Below, one piece after another: positions 38,472-46,989 of a DNA stretch of 64,000 nt (positions within the stretch are counted from its first letter, which is position 1; every line of letters begins with the position of its first letter). The stretch is from Streptomyces novaecaesareae (GTDB taxonomy: Bacteria > Actinomycetota > Actinomycetes > Streptomycetales > Streptomycetaceae), in contig NZ_JNWQ01000029.1 in the NCBI RefSeq assembly GCF_000716875.1, positions 34,479-98,478 on the forward strand, written 5' to 3'. The notes under the pieces were generated by a model. That model searched no databases and was not told where the DNA came from. It saw nothing but the letters and a program-made list of their open reading frames with translations. Made by a program: the position numbers and the translations under genes.

Positions 38472-38514
38472 GCGTGTACGCGCAGGCGGGGCATCCGCAC
38501 ACCCGCGCCTGTGA
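38431..38514 (+). CDS. Possible 27-residue leader peptide upstream of pyrH
   Basis: GTG start 8 nt after GAGGAGG, product [20 protein letters not shown] then ASAHPRL and TGA at 38512-38514. It ends 26 nt before the pyrH ATG. Its ribosome-binding site and first 14 codons lie inside the stem-loop 38416-38471. It resembles no protein known to me; it could be a regulatory leader peptide or a chance ORF. Confidence 0.35.
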   Translation: MQDTEPVPAAVASSRVRAGGASAHPRL

Positions 38515-38540
38515 CCAGTAGGTGCAAAAAGGAGAAGTCC

Positions 38541-39305
38541 ATGCAGGAGACGCAGGAGACCGCGCAGGACCCCAAGGCCGGCTCGCGCCGCCGGGTGCTG
38601 CTCAAGCTGTCCGGTGAAGCCTTCGCCGGTGGCGGCGGGCTCGGCGTCGACCCGGACGTCGTGCACGCGATCGCCCGGGAGATCGCCACCGTCGTCCGCG
38701 CCGGTACCGAGGTCGCGGTGGTCATCGGCGGCGGCAACTTCTTCCGGGGCGCCGAGCTCCAGGTCCGCGGCATGGACCGGGCCCGCTCCGACTACATGGG
38801 CATGCTCGGCACCGTCATGAACTGCCTGGCGCTGCAGGACTTCCTGGTCAAGGAGGGCATCGAGACCCGGGTCCAGACCGCCATCACCATGGGCCAGGTC
38901 GCCGAGCCGTACCTGCCGCTGCGCGCCGTCCGGCACCTGGAGAAGGGCCGCGTGGTGATCTTCGGCGCCGGTATGGGCATGCCGTACTTCTCCACCGACA
39001 CCACGGCCGTCCAGCGCGCGCTGGAGATCCACGCCGACGTCCTGCTGATGGGCAAGAACGGCGTGGACGGCGTCTACGACTCCGACCCGCGGACCAACCC
39101 GGACGCGGTCAAGTTCGACGCGCTGGAGTACTCCGAGGTCATCGCGCGCGACCTCAAGGTCGCCGACCTCACCGCGATCACGCTGTGCAAGGACAACAAC
39201 CTTCCGATGCTGGTCTTCGAGCTGCTGGCGGAGGGCAATATCGCGCGTGCGGTGAAGAGTGAGAAGATCGGCACACTCATCAGCCAGGATTCTGTCCGGG
39301 CCTGA
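38541..39305 (+). CDS. pyrH: Uridylate kinase
   Basis: Phosphorylates UMP to UDP in pyrimidine synthesis. 254 residues. Amino-acid-kinase fold motifs: [57 protein letters not shown] and [20 protein letters not shown] at 38541 with AAAGGAGA 6-7 nt upstream. frr follows after 98 bp. The long leader with hairpin and mini-ORF suggests post-transcriptional control. Confidence 0.98.
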   Translation: MQETQETAQDPKAGSRRRVLLKLSGEAFAGGGGLGVDPDVVHAIAREIATVVRAGTEVAVVIGGGNFFRGAELQVRGMDRARSDYMGMLGTVMNCLALQDFLVKEGIETRVQTAITMGQVAEPYLPLRAVRHLEKGRVVIFGAGMGMPYFSTDTTAVQRALEIHADVLLMGKNGVDGVYDSDPRTNPDAVKFDALEYSEVIARDLKVADLTAITLCKDNNLPMLVFELLAEGNIARAVKSEKIGTLISQDSVRA

Positions 39306-39403
39306 GCAGCAACCAGCCGTACGGGACGGCGCGGGAGCCGCTACCGGCCTCCGAGCCGTCACCGGTCGGAACAACAGCAGATGAACCGGACAGGGAGACC
39401 ACA

Positions 39404-39961
39404 GTGATCGAAGAGACCCTCCTCGAGGCCGAGGAGAAGATGGAGAAGGCCGTCGTCGTCGCCAAGGACGACTTCGCCGCCATCCGCACCGGCCGCGCGC
39501 ACCCGGCGATGTTCGCCAAGATCGTCGCGGAGTACTACGGCGCCGTGACGCCGATCAACCAGCTGGCCTCGTTCTCGGTGCCGGAGCCCCGGATGGCGGT
39601 CGTCTCGCCGTTCGACAAGACCGCGCTGAAGGCCATCGAGCAGGCGATCCGCGACTCCGACCTGGGTGTCAACCCGTCCAACGACGGCAACATCATCCGC
39701 GTGGTGCTGCCCGAGCTGACCGAGGAGCGCCGCCGGGAGTTCATCAAGGTCGCCCGCGGCAAGGGCGAGGACGCCAAGGTCTCCATCCGTTCGGTGCGCC
39801 GCAAGGCCAAGGACGCCATCGACAAGCTGGTCAAGGACGGCGAGGTCGGCGAGGACGAGGGCCGTCGCGCCGAGAAGGAGCTCGACGACACCACGGCCAA
39901 GTACGTGGCCGCCGTCGACGAGCTGCTGAAGCACAAGGAAGCCGAGCTGCTCGAGGTCTGA
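39404..39961 (+). CDS. frr: Ribosome recycling factor
   Basis: Splits post-termination ribosomes with EF-G. 185 residues, the standard length. Typical: [44 protein letters not shown] (with LPELTEERR hallmark) and [15 protein letters not shown] start after AGGGAG. The stop overlaps the cdsA start (TGATG). Confidence 0.98.
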   Translation: MIEETLLEAEEKMEKAVVVAKDDFAAIRTGRAHPAMFAKIVAEYYGAVTPINQLASFSVPEPRMAVVSPFDKTALKAIEQAIRDSDLGVNPSNDGNIIRVVLPELTEERRREFIKVARGKGEDAKVSIRSVRRKAKDAIDKLVKDGEVGEDEGRRAEKELDDTTAKYVAAVDELLKHKEAELLEV

Positions 39962-41430
39962 TGAACGACGCCCCTGACGCCCCTGGCTACTGGGGCCCGT
40001 CCGACCAGCAGTTCCAGCCCTACCGCCCGGCGCCGCAGCCGCAGGCACCCCGTGACCCGGCCGCGCCGGGGCCGGGGTACGGCGAGCAGCCGGCGCCGGT
40101 CCAGGGACACCCCGGCCACCCGGGCGGCCAGGCCGTGCCCCCGGGCGTGCCGGGTGCCGTCCCGGGGGACCAGGGCCTCCGTTCGGATCACTCGCGGCAG
40201 CCCCCGGTGTACTGGGGCGGCGACGCGGAGGAGACTCGGGTCATGCCGCCCGTACCGGCCGACCCCGGCCCGCCTCTCGGTGCGCCCGACCGCGGCCGAC
40301 CGGCCGCCCCCGCCCCCGGTGCGTCCGCGGCGGAGCCGGCCCGGGAGGCCGGCCGGCTGAGCGGTCCGCTGTTCCGGGACGAGCAGCCCGGGACGGCGCC
40401 GCCCGGTGTGTCGGAGACGGTCGTGCTGCGTGCGATATCGCCCGACGTCGCCCCCGCCCCCGGTCACGGCACCCCGCCGCACCCGGGGGCACCGGTGCAT
40501 CCCGCGCCGCCGCCCAGCCACCCGGCGGCCGGACAGCCCCGCTTCGTGCCGTCGTCCCATCCAGGGCAGGAGACACCCGTGGCCGCCCAGCCCGACCCGC
40601 AGCCGCAGCCGCCCAAGCAGCGCGGTGGCCGTAACCTCCAGGCCGCAATAGGCGTGGGGGTCGGCCTCGGCGTGGTGATCATCGCCTCGTTGTTCGTGGT
40701 GAAGGCGCTGTTCCTGGTCGTCGTGATGGCCGCGGTCGCGGTCGGCGTCTGGGAGCTGACCAGCCGGCTCTCCGAGCGCAAGCAGATCAAGGCGCCGCTG
40801 GTCCCGCTGGTCGTGGGCGGCGTCGCGATGGTCGCCACCGGCTACTGGTCCGGGGTCGAGTGGGCCGCCGCCTCGCTCGCGCTGACCGGCCTGGCGGTGA
40901 TGGTCTGGCGGATGGCCGAGCCGCCGGAGAACTACCTGCGGGACATAACGGCGGGTGTGTTCACCGCCTTCTACGTGCCGTTCCTGGCCACCTTCGTGGC
41001 GATGATGCTGGCAGCCGACGACGGCCCGCAGCGGATCGTGCTCTTCCTGATCGTCACGATCTGCAGTGACACCGGCGCCTACGCCGTGGGCTACAAGTTC
41101 GGCCGGACCAAGCTGGCCCCGACGATCAGCCCCGGCAAGACCCGCGAGGGCCTGGCCGGTGGCATCGCCTTGTCGATGCTGGCCGGCGCCCTGCTGATGC
41201 AGCTGATCATCGACGACGGCAGCTGGTGGCAGGGCCTGATCCTGGGCGGCTGCGCGGCGGTCACCGCGACCCTGGGTGACCTGGGCGAGTCGATGATCAA
41301 GCGCGACCTCGGGATCAAGGACATGGGCACGCTGCTGCCCGGCCACGGCGGCATCATGGACCGGCTGGACTCGCTCCTGCCGACCGCCCCGGTGGTGTGG
41401 CTGCTGCTGGCGGCCTTCGTCGGCAGCTGA
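39961..41430 (+). CDS. cdsA: Phosphatidate cytidylyltransferase with long Pro-rich N-terminus
   Basis: Makes CDP-diacylglycerol from phosphatidate and CTP at the membrane. 489 residues; the enzymatic part is about 265 residues and starts near residue 225. The first 220 residues are Pro/Gly/Ala/Gln-rich and presumably disordered and cytoplasmic. Membrane segments follow (AAIGVGVGLGVVIIASLFVV, LFLVVVMAAVAVGVWEL and others). The CDS signature is MIKRDLGIKDMGTLLPGHGG then IMDRLDS. Translationally coupled to frr. A perfect terminator follows. Confidence 0.95.
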   Translation: MNDAPDAPGYWGPSDQQFQPYRPAPQPQAPRDPAAPGPGYGEQPAPVQGHPGHPGGQAVPPGVPGAVPGDQGLRSDHSRQPPVYWGGDAEETRVMPPVPADPGPPLGAPDRGRPAAPAPGASAAEPAREAGRLSGPLFRDEQPGTAPPGVSETVVLRAISPDVAPAPGHGTPPHPGAPVHPAPPPSHPAAGQPRFVPSSHPGQETPVAAQPDPQPQPPKQRGGRNLQAAIGVGVGLGVVIIASLFVVKALFLVVVMAAVAVGVWELTSRLSERKQIKAPLVPLVVGGVAMVATGYWSGVEWAAASLALTGLAVMVWRMAEPPENYLRDITAGVFTAFYVPFLATFVAMMLAADDGPQRIVLFLIVTICSDTGAYAVGYKFGRTKLAPTISPGKTREGLAGGIALSMLAGALLMQLIIDDGSWWQGLILGGCAAVTATLGDLGESMIKRDLGIKDMGTLLPGHGGIMDRLDSLLPTAPVVWLLLAAFVGS

Positions 41431-41445
41431 TCCTCGCGTATCGCG

Positions 41446-41477
41446 GAGGGCCCCGGACGCCGGCGTCCGGGGCCCTC
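41446..41477 (+). terminator. Perfect terminator after cdsA
   Basis: GAGGGCCCCGGACGC / GCGTCCGGGGCCCTC, 15-bp perfect arms separated by 2 nt. Confidence 0.88.
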
Positions 41478-41502
41478 GCGCGTCTGCGACACTGGAACAA
41501 CC

Positions 41503-42642
41503 ATGCCTAAGCCCGGAGAACTCACCTTTGTCGCGCCGCGCGGCGCCAAGCCCCCGCGACACCTCGCCGACCTGAGCCCCGCCGAGCGCAAGGAGGCCGT
41601 CGCCGAGCTGGGCGAGCAGCCGTTCCGCGCCAAGCAGCTCTCCAACCACTACTTCGGCCGGATGTCGAACGACCCGGCGAGCTGGACGGACATCCCCGCC
41701 GCCAGCCGGGAGAAGCTCACCGGGAGCCTGCTGCCCGAGCTGATGTCGGTGGTGCGGCACGTCTCCTGCGACGACGACGCCACCCGCAAGACGCTCTGGA
41801 AGCTCTTCGACGGCACGCTCGTGGAGTCCGTGCTGATGCGCTACCCGGACCGGGTCACCATGTGCATCAGCTCGCAGGCGGGCTGCGGCATGAACTGTCC
41901 GTTCTGCGCCACCGGTCAGGCCGGGCTGACCCGCAACCTCTCCACCGGCGAGATCGTCGAGCAGATCGCCGCCGGGATGCGCGCGCTCAAGGCCGGGGAG
42001 TTCGGGGCGCGCGGGGCGTCCTCCGCCGAGGACGGCAGCGGTCCGGCCGGCGAGGCGCGGCTGTCCAACGTGGTCTTCATGGGCATGGGCGAGCCGCTCG
42101 CCAACTACAACCGGGTGCTGGCCGCGATCCGCCGGCTGACCGACCCGGCGCCGGACGGCTTCGGCCTGTCCCAGCGCGGCATCACGGTCTCCACCGTCGG
42201 GCTCGTCCCGGCGATGCACCGCTTCGCCGACGAGGGCCTCAGCTGCCGTCTGGCGCTGTCGCTGCACGCCCCGGACGACGAGCTGCGTGACGAGCTGGTG
42301 CCGGTGAACACCCGGTGGAAGGTCGCCGAGGTGCTGGACGCGGCGTGGAACTACGCGGAGAAGTCCGGCCGCCGGATCTCCATCGAGTACGCGCTGATCA
42401 AGGACATCAACGACCAGGCCTGGCGGGCCGACCTGCTCGGCCGGTTGATCAAGAACCACCGGGTGCACGTCAACCTGATCCCGCTGAACCCGACGCCGGG
42501 TTCCAAGTGGACGGCCTCCCGGCCCGAGGACGAGCGCGAGTTCGTCCGTCGGCTCCGGTCCCACGGGGTGCCGACGACCGTCCGCGACACCCGTGGCCAG
42601 GAGATCGACGGCGCCTGCGGCCAGCTCGCCGCGGCCGGCTGA
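41503..42642 (+). CDS. rlmN: 23S rRNA/tRNA adenine-C2 methyltransferase RlmN
   Basis: Radical SAM enzyme methylating C2 of A2503 in 23S rRNA and A37 in some tRNAs. 379 residues. The cluster motif is CGMNCPFC (CxxxCxxC). Other markers: [41 protein letters not shown], and the C-terminal active Cys in IDGACGQL. A small insertion ([18 protein letters not shown]) lies before the GMGEP motif. ATG at 41503; GACACT lies 9 nt upstream and no clear ribosome-binding site is seen. Confidence 0.96.
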   Translation: MPKPGELTFVAPRGAKPPRHLADLSPAERKEAVAELGEQPFRAKQLSNHYFGRMSNDPASWTDIPAASREKLTGSLLPELMSVVRHVSCDDDATRKTLWKLFDGTLVESVLMRYPDRVTMCISSQAGCGMNCPFCATGQAGLTRNLSTGEIVEQIAAGMRALKAGEFGARGASSAEDGSGPAGEARLSNVVFMGMGEPLANYNRVLAAIRRLTDPAPDGFGLSQRGITVSTVGLVPAMHRFADEGLSCRLALSLHAPDDELRDELVPVNTRWKVAEVLDAAWNYAEKSGRRISIEYALIKDINDQAWRADLLGRLIKNHRVHVNLIPLNPTPGSKWTASRPEDEREFVRRLRSHGVPTTVRDTRGQEIDGACGQLAAAG

Positions 42643-42651
42643 CCGGGGCGG

Positions 42652-43803
42652 TCAGCGCAGTCCGGCGGCCGCCAGCGCGGCGGTCGCCCCGCCGGTCAGC
42701 AGCAGCGTGGTGCCGACGGCCAGGGTGCGCAGCGCGACCGCGCCGAACAGCAGTCGGGGCGAGGTGCCGAGGCGCAGCAGCACCTCGGTGACGTCCCGGC
42801 GGTCGGTGTGGACCTCGGCCAGCCGGGCGATCACCGCGGCGGCCGCGCAGCCGAGCACCAGGCAGGCCTCGACGGCGGGCAGGGCGTCGGCGCTGCCGGG
42901 GGTGCCGATCCAGTAGCGGATGGTGGTGAGCACCAGCGCGACGGCGAGGGTGAGGATGGCCAGCGGCGCGCCGAGGCGGGGGGCCTGGGCGGTGAGCCCG
43001 CGTCCGGCCAGCAGCCGCAGCGGGGTGGGCCGGCCGAGGGCGAGCAGTCGTCCGGCCCAGGCCAGCAGCGGGCCGGTGAGCAGGGCGAGGCCCAGCGCGC
43101 CGGCCGCCCAGCCGCCGAGGGCGGCGGTGCTGGTGGTGCCGAGCCCGGCGGGCAGGTGGATCGGGCGGCCGTCGGCGGCGGCGCCGGGCCGCAGCGCGAT
43201 GAGTTCGAGTGCGGCGCCGATCACGCCCAGCCCGATCGGCAGCGCGATCCGCCAGACGCCGAAGTCGGTGCGGCGGCGGGTGCGGCCGCCGGGCAGGTCC
43301 TCGGCGACGGGCACCGCGCAGGCGGCGGAGATGCCGGCGGTGAGCGGGACCAGGGCGAGCAGGGTGACCGGTGCGGCGGGCGGCAGCGGCACGCCCATGC
43401 CGAGGTCGGGGGCCAGCGAGGGCCCGGCGATGTCGTTGCGCAGCACCAGGAAGGCCAGCAGGGTGAGCACGCTGCCGAGGGTGCAGGCGAGGGCGACCTC
43501 GCCGGCGATCAGGGCCCGGATCCGGCGGGAGCCGGCTCCGGCGGCGGTGAGGCCGGCGATCCGCTCGGGCCGCCGGGCGGGTACCGAGCGGGCGGCGACG
43601 GCGGCGAACCAGGCGACGGCGGCGAGCGGGGGCAGACACCAGAGCAGTCGGACCAGCGGGTCGGCGCCGCCGAGCGGGTCGCTCATCGCCCGGCCGAGGG
43701 AGCGCAGCAGGAAGGCGGCGACCACGGCGGCGGCCAGTGCGGTGAGCAGCCAGCGGCCGAGGTCGGGCACCCGGTAGCCCCGGGCCAGACGGAGATAGAA
43801 CAC
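42652..43803 (-). CDS. ABC transporter permease (FtsX/MacB-like)
   Basis: 383 residues, GTG start at 43803. About eight hydrophobic segments, for example WLLTALAAAVVAAFLL near the start and FGAVALRTLAVGTTLLLTGG at the end. Features such as ARRPERIAGLTAAGAGSRRI and a repeat of RRDVTEVLLRLGTSPR resemble the two coupling helices of FtsX-type permeases. It lies 45 bp downstream of its ATPase gene. Substrate unknown. It converges on rlmN with only 9 bp between stops. Confidence 0.8.
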   Translation of the reverse strand: MFYLRLARGYRVPDLGRWLLTALAAAVVAAFLLRSLGRAMSDPLGGADPLVRLLWCLPPLAAVAWFAAVAARSVPARRPERIAGLTAAGAGSRRIRALIAGEVALACTLGSVLTLLAFLVLRNDIAGPSLAPDLGMGVPLPPAAPVTLLALVPLTAGISAACAVPVAEDLPGGRTRRRTDFGVWRIALPIGLGVIGAALELIALRPGAAADGRPIHLPAGLGTTSTAALGGWAAGALGLALLTGPLLAWAGRLLALGRPTPLRLLAGRGLTAQAPRLGAPLAILTLAVALVLTTIRYWIGTPGSADALPAVEACLVLGCAAAAVIARLAEVHTDRRDVTEVLLRLGTSPRLLFGAVALRTLAVGTTLLLTGGATAALAAAGLR

Positions 43804-43848
43804 GGCGACTCTTTCAGCGGCTCGGCGTCGTCAGCGGCTCGGTCGTCG

Positions 43849-44589
43849 TCAGCGGCGGGTGGCCGTGACGGCGGGCGCGCCGGAGGTCCCGCGCGGGACG
43901 GGGGCGGCGGGGGCGGTGAGCCGTCCGTCGACGAGGGCGACGGCGCGGTCCGCGAACCGGACGAGTTCGGGGTCGTGGGTGGCCAGGACGAGGGTGAGCT
44001 GGTGCGAGCGGGCCGCGCTGGTCAGTATCCGCAGGACCTGGTCGGTGGCCTCGCGGTGCAGCGGGGCGGTGGGGTCGTCGGCGAAGACGACGGGCGGCAG
44101 CGGGGCGAGGGCGCGGGCGACGGAGACGCGCTGGCGCTGGCTCTGGACCAGCCGGTCGGGGCGGTGCCGGGCGAAGTCGCCGACGTCCAGGCGCTCCAGC
44201 CACTCGTCGGCGGCGGTGTACGCGGCCTTGTTGCCGGCTCCGGCGAGCAGCAGCGGCAGGGCGACGTTCTCCCGGGCGGTCAACTCGGGGACGAGGTGCG
44301 GCTCGGAGCCGACGAAGCCGAAGCGGTCGCGGCGCAGCCGTTCGCGGCCGGCCCGGTTGAGGGTGTGCACGGGGGCGCTGTTGAACCAGACCTCGCCCTC
44401 GTCGACCGGGAGTTGGGCGGAGAGGCAGCCGAGCAGGGTGCTCTTGCCGGAGCCGCGCGGGCCGGTGACGGCGAGCACCTCGCCCTCGCGGACGCCGAGC
44501 GAGATGCCGCGCAGGGCGGGGGTGCCGTGATGGGACTTGACGATCCCCCGGGCCCACAGCACGTCGTTGTCAGGCGGTGCCGCTGACAT
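43849..44589 (-). CDS. ABC transporter ATP-binding protein with degenerate motifs
   Basis: 246 residues. Walker A is GPRGSGKSTLLG (about residues 43-54). The signature is degenerate: LVQSQRQRVSVARAL in place of LSGGQ. Walker B reads PPVVFADDPTAPL, with Asp where the catalytic Glu of DEPT normally is. The H-loop LVLATHDPELV is intact. Such changes often mean slow or regulated hydrolysis. LolD/MacB-like arrangement with the downstream permease. ATG at 44589; no strong ribosome-binding site. Confidence 0.88.
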   Translation of the reverse strand: MSAAPPDNDVLWARGIVKSHHGTPALRGISLGVREGEVLAVTGPRGSGKSTLLGCLSAQLPVDEGEVWFNSAPVHTLNRAGRERLRRDRFGFVGSEPHLVPELTARENVALPLLLAGAGNKAAYTAADEWLERLDVGDFARHRPDRLVQSQRQRVSVARALAPLPPVVFADDPTAPLHREATDQVLRILTSAARSHQLTLVLATHDPELVRFADRAVALVDGRLTAPAAPVPRGTSGAPAVTATRR

Positions 44590-44757
44590 GAGGTTCCATC
44601 CTGGGTGGCCGCAGGGATATGACAGTCGTCAGATTAGAACGACCGGGGCGGGTCGCGGTTGCGGCGCACTGGTCCATCACGGGCAAATCACCCGCATTCA
44701 GGCATGTTTGGTCATGCGACTGTGATGTTGCGGGTGCGCAGCGCCAGGGGCGGGAAA

Positions 44758-44800
44758 CGCCGAAGGGCGGCCCCGCGGGGAGCGGGGCCGCCCTTCGGCG
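44758..44800 (-). terminator. Strong terminator after the minus-strand aminotransferase
   Basis: CGCCGAAGGGCGGCCCC / GGGGCCGCCCTTCGGCG, perfect 17-bp arms with a 9-nt loop, 27 bp beyond the stop. Confidence 0.88.
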
Positions 44801-44826
44801 GAGGGTGGGGAGGAGGGCTCAGGGGA

Positions 44827-46221
44827 TCAGAGCTTCGCCCACGCGTCGGTGAGGCTGGTCCGCAGGATCTGCTCGATCTCGTCGAAGGTCGACTGGTCGG
44901 AGATCAGCGGCGGGGCCAGCTGGACGACCGGGTCGCCACGGTCGTCGGCGCGGCAGTACAGGCCGTTGTCGAAGAGCGCCTTCGAGAGGAAGCCGTAGAG
45001 CACGCGCTCGGTCTCCTCCTCGTTGAAGCTCTCCTTGGTGACCTTGTCCTTCACGAGCTCGATGCCGTAGAAGTAGCCGTTGCCGCGGACGTCGCCGACG
45101 ATCGGCAGGTCGCGCAGCTTGCTGAGGGTGCCCAGGAAGCGCGACTCGTTGTCGAGCACGTGCTGGTTCAGGCCCTCGCGCTCGAAGATGTCGAGGTTGG
45201 CGAGCGCCACGGCCGAGGAGACCGGGTGGCCGGCGAAGGTGTAGCCGTGCAGGAAGGTGTTGTCACCCTTGTAGAACGGCTCGGCGATGCGGTCCGAGAT
45301 GATCGTGGCGCCGATCGGGGAGTAGCCCGAGGTCATGCCCTTGGCGCAGGTGATCATGTCCGGCACGTAGCCGAACTTGTCGGCGCCGAACATGGTGCCG
45401 AGGCGGCCGAAGGCGCAGATGACCTCGTCCGAGACCAGCAGCACGTCGTGGCGGTCGCAGATCTCGCGCAGGCGCTGGAAGTAGCCGGGCGGCGGCGGGA
45501 AGCAGCCACCGGCGTTCTGCACCGGCTCGACGAAGACGGCGGCGACGGTCTCGGGGCCCTCGAAGAGGATGGCCTCCTCGACCTGGTCGGCGCACCAGCG
45601 GCCGTACGCCTCGGGGTCGACGGTGCCGTCGGGGCCCTCCAGGTAGTGCGGGGCGCGGTAGATGTTGGTGTTCGGGGCCTTGTGGGTGCCCGGCACCAGC
45701 GGCTCGAACGGGGCCTTCAGGCCCGGCAGGCCGGTGATGGACAGCGCGCCCTGCGGGGTGCCGTGGTAGGCGATGGCGCGGGAGATGACCTTGTACTTGG
45801 TGGGCTTGCCGATCAGCTTGAAGTACTGCTTGGCGAGCTTCCAGGCGGTCTCGACGGCCTCGCCGCCACCGGTGGAGAAGAAGACCTTGTTGAGGTCGCC
45901 CGGGGCGTAGTTGGCCAGGCGCTCGGCCAGCTCGACGGCCTTGGGGTGCGCGTAGCTCCAGATCGGGAAGAACGCGAGTTCCTTGGCCTGCTTGGCGGCG
46001 ACCTCGGCGAGCTCGGTGCGGCCGTGACCGGCCTGCACGACGAACAGGCCGGCCAGGCCGTCGATGTACTTCCGGCCCTTGTCGTCCCAGATGTAGGTGC
46101 CCTCGCCCTTGACGATCGTCGGCACGGGGGAGTTCTCGTACGACGACATGCGGGTGAAGTGCATCCACAGGTGGTCGTAGGCGGTCTTGGAAAGGTCCTT
46201 CTGCGCCGGGTCGGCTGTCAT
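44827..46221 (-). CDS. Class III PLP aminotransferase (putrescine/omega-amino acid:pyruvate type)
   Basis: 464 residues. Class III aminotransferases move an omega-amino group from polyamines or beta-alanine-like donors to pyruvate or 2-oxoglutarate. Features: HLWMHFTRMSSYE N-terminus typical of the SpuC/putrescine-pyruvate subgroup, GLAGLFVVQAGHGRTELAE, VFFSTGGGEAVETAWKLA, DEVICAFGRLGTMFGAD, and the PLP-Lys in CAKGMTSGYSPIGA. Substrate is inferred from context. The start ATGA overlaps the stop of the Lrp gene upstream. Confidence 0.92.
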   Translation of the reverse strand: MTADPAQKDLSKTAYDHLWMHFTRMSSYENSPVPTIVKGEGTYIWDDKGRKYIDGLAGLFVVQAGHGRTELAEVAAKQAKELAFFPIWSYAHPKAVELAERLANYAPGDLNKVFFSTGGGEAVETAWKLAKQYFKLIGKPTKYKVISRAIAYHGTPQGALSITGLPGLKAPFEPLVPGTHKAPNTNIYRAPHYLEGPDGTVDPEAYGRWCADQVEEAILFEGPETVAAVFVEPVQNAGGCFPPPPGYFQRLREICDRHDVLLVSDEVICAFGRLGTMFGADKFGYVPDMITCAKGMTSGYSPIGATIISDRIAEPFYKGDNTFLHGYTFAGHPVSSAVALANLDIFEREGLNQHVLDNESRFLGTLSKLRDLPIVGDVRGNGYFYGIELVKDKVTKESFNEEETERVLYGFLSKALFDNGLYCRADDRGDPVVQLAPPLISDQSTFDEIEQILRTSLTDAWAKL

Positions 46222-46691
46222 CGGGTGCCCCAGGTGTAGGTCTGTTTCCGGAGCTTCAGGTAAACGAAGCTCTCGGTGCTCCGCACGCCGGGAAGCGCGC
46301 GGATGCGCTTGTTGATCAGTTCGAGCAGGTGCTCGTCGTCCTCGCAGACCAGTTCGGCCAGGAGATCGAACGAGCCTGCGGTGCAGACGACGTAGTCGAC
46401 CTCGTCGAGGGCGGCCAGTGCGTCGGCGACGGGCTCGATGTCGCCCTCGACCCGGATGCCGACCATCGCCTGGCGGGTGAAGCCGACGGTGAGCGGGTCC
46501 GTCACGGCGACGATCTGCATCACGCCCTGGTCGAGCAGCTTCTGGACGCGCTGCCGTACGGCTGCCTCGGACAGGCCGACGGCCTTGCCGATGGCGGCGT
46601 ACGGGCGGCGCCCGTCCTCCTGGAGCTGCTCGATGATCGCCTTGGAGGCGGCGTCGAGGGGAACGCTGGCGTTCCGGTCGCGGTTGGCCAC
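46218..46691 (-). CDS. Lrp/AsnC family transcriptional regulator
   Basis: 157 residues. N-terminal HTH: LDAASKAIIEQLQEDGRRPYAAIGKAVGLSEAAVRQRVQKL (split as IIEQLQEDGRRPY and AVGLSEAAVRQRV). C-terminal RAM domain with AMVGIRVEGDIEPVADAL and DLLAELVCEDDEHLLE. It is co-transcribed with the aminotransferase (4-bp overlap) and divergent from the dehydrogenase at 46990, so it probably controls both in response to a polyamine or amino acid. The GTG start has a well-formed promoter directly upstream. Confidence 0.93.
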   Translation of the reverse strand: MANRDRNASVPLDAASKAIIEQLQEDGRRPYAAIGKAVGLSEAAVRQRVQKLLDQGVMQIVAVTDPLTVGFTRQAMVGIRVEGDIEPVADALAALDEVDYVVCTAGSFDLLAELVCEDDEHLLELINKRIRALPGVRSTESFVYLKLRKQTYTWGTR

Positions 46692-46697
46692 GCGGCC

Positions 46698-46726
46698 ACT
46701 GTGCCTGATCGGTCCCGGGTACGCAA
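46698..46726 (-). promoter_or_regulatory. Leaderless promoter of the Lrp-aminotransferase operon
   Basis: On the minus strand, -35 TTGCGT (46726-46721), a 17-bp spacer, -10 CACAGT (46703-46698), then 6 nt to the GTG at 46691. No Shine-Dalgarno sequence. Confidence 0.55.
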
Positions 46727-46740
46727 GCGTGGAAGCTGCT

Positions 46741-46783
46741 GATTTCGTCGCGATCTTGGAAAACGCGTACGGATTTCATCGCG
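46741..46783. promoter_or_regulatory. Probable Lrp operator: phased direct repeats
   Basis: GATTTCGTCGCG (46741-46752) and GATTTCATCGCG (46772-46783) match at 11 of 12 positions and are 31 bp apart, three helical turns. The second runs into ATCGC-GTATAT-GCGAT, a short inverted repeat. AT-rich for this genome. A further palindrome, CTGCCG-ATTA-CGGCAG, lies at 46798-46813. Confidence 0.5.
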
Positions 46784-46989
46784 TATATGCGATCGTCCTG
46801 CCGATTACGGCAGTGGTGCGGCTACCCTGGCACGGTACGCGCGCGGCCCCGCGGGATCCGGTGCGTACCCCCACCAGTGGACCGCGCCGTTTCGGGCACG
46901 GCCACTCGGCCCCCTTCGTACGCCGGATCCGCCGACGTACCATGGCGCCGGAATCTGCAATGCCGCAGGCCCCGACCGAGGAGAGACCC

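Noticed and set aside
39535..42564. 1009-codon minus-strand open frame
   Set aside because: Antisense shadow of frr, cdsA and rlmN.
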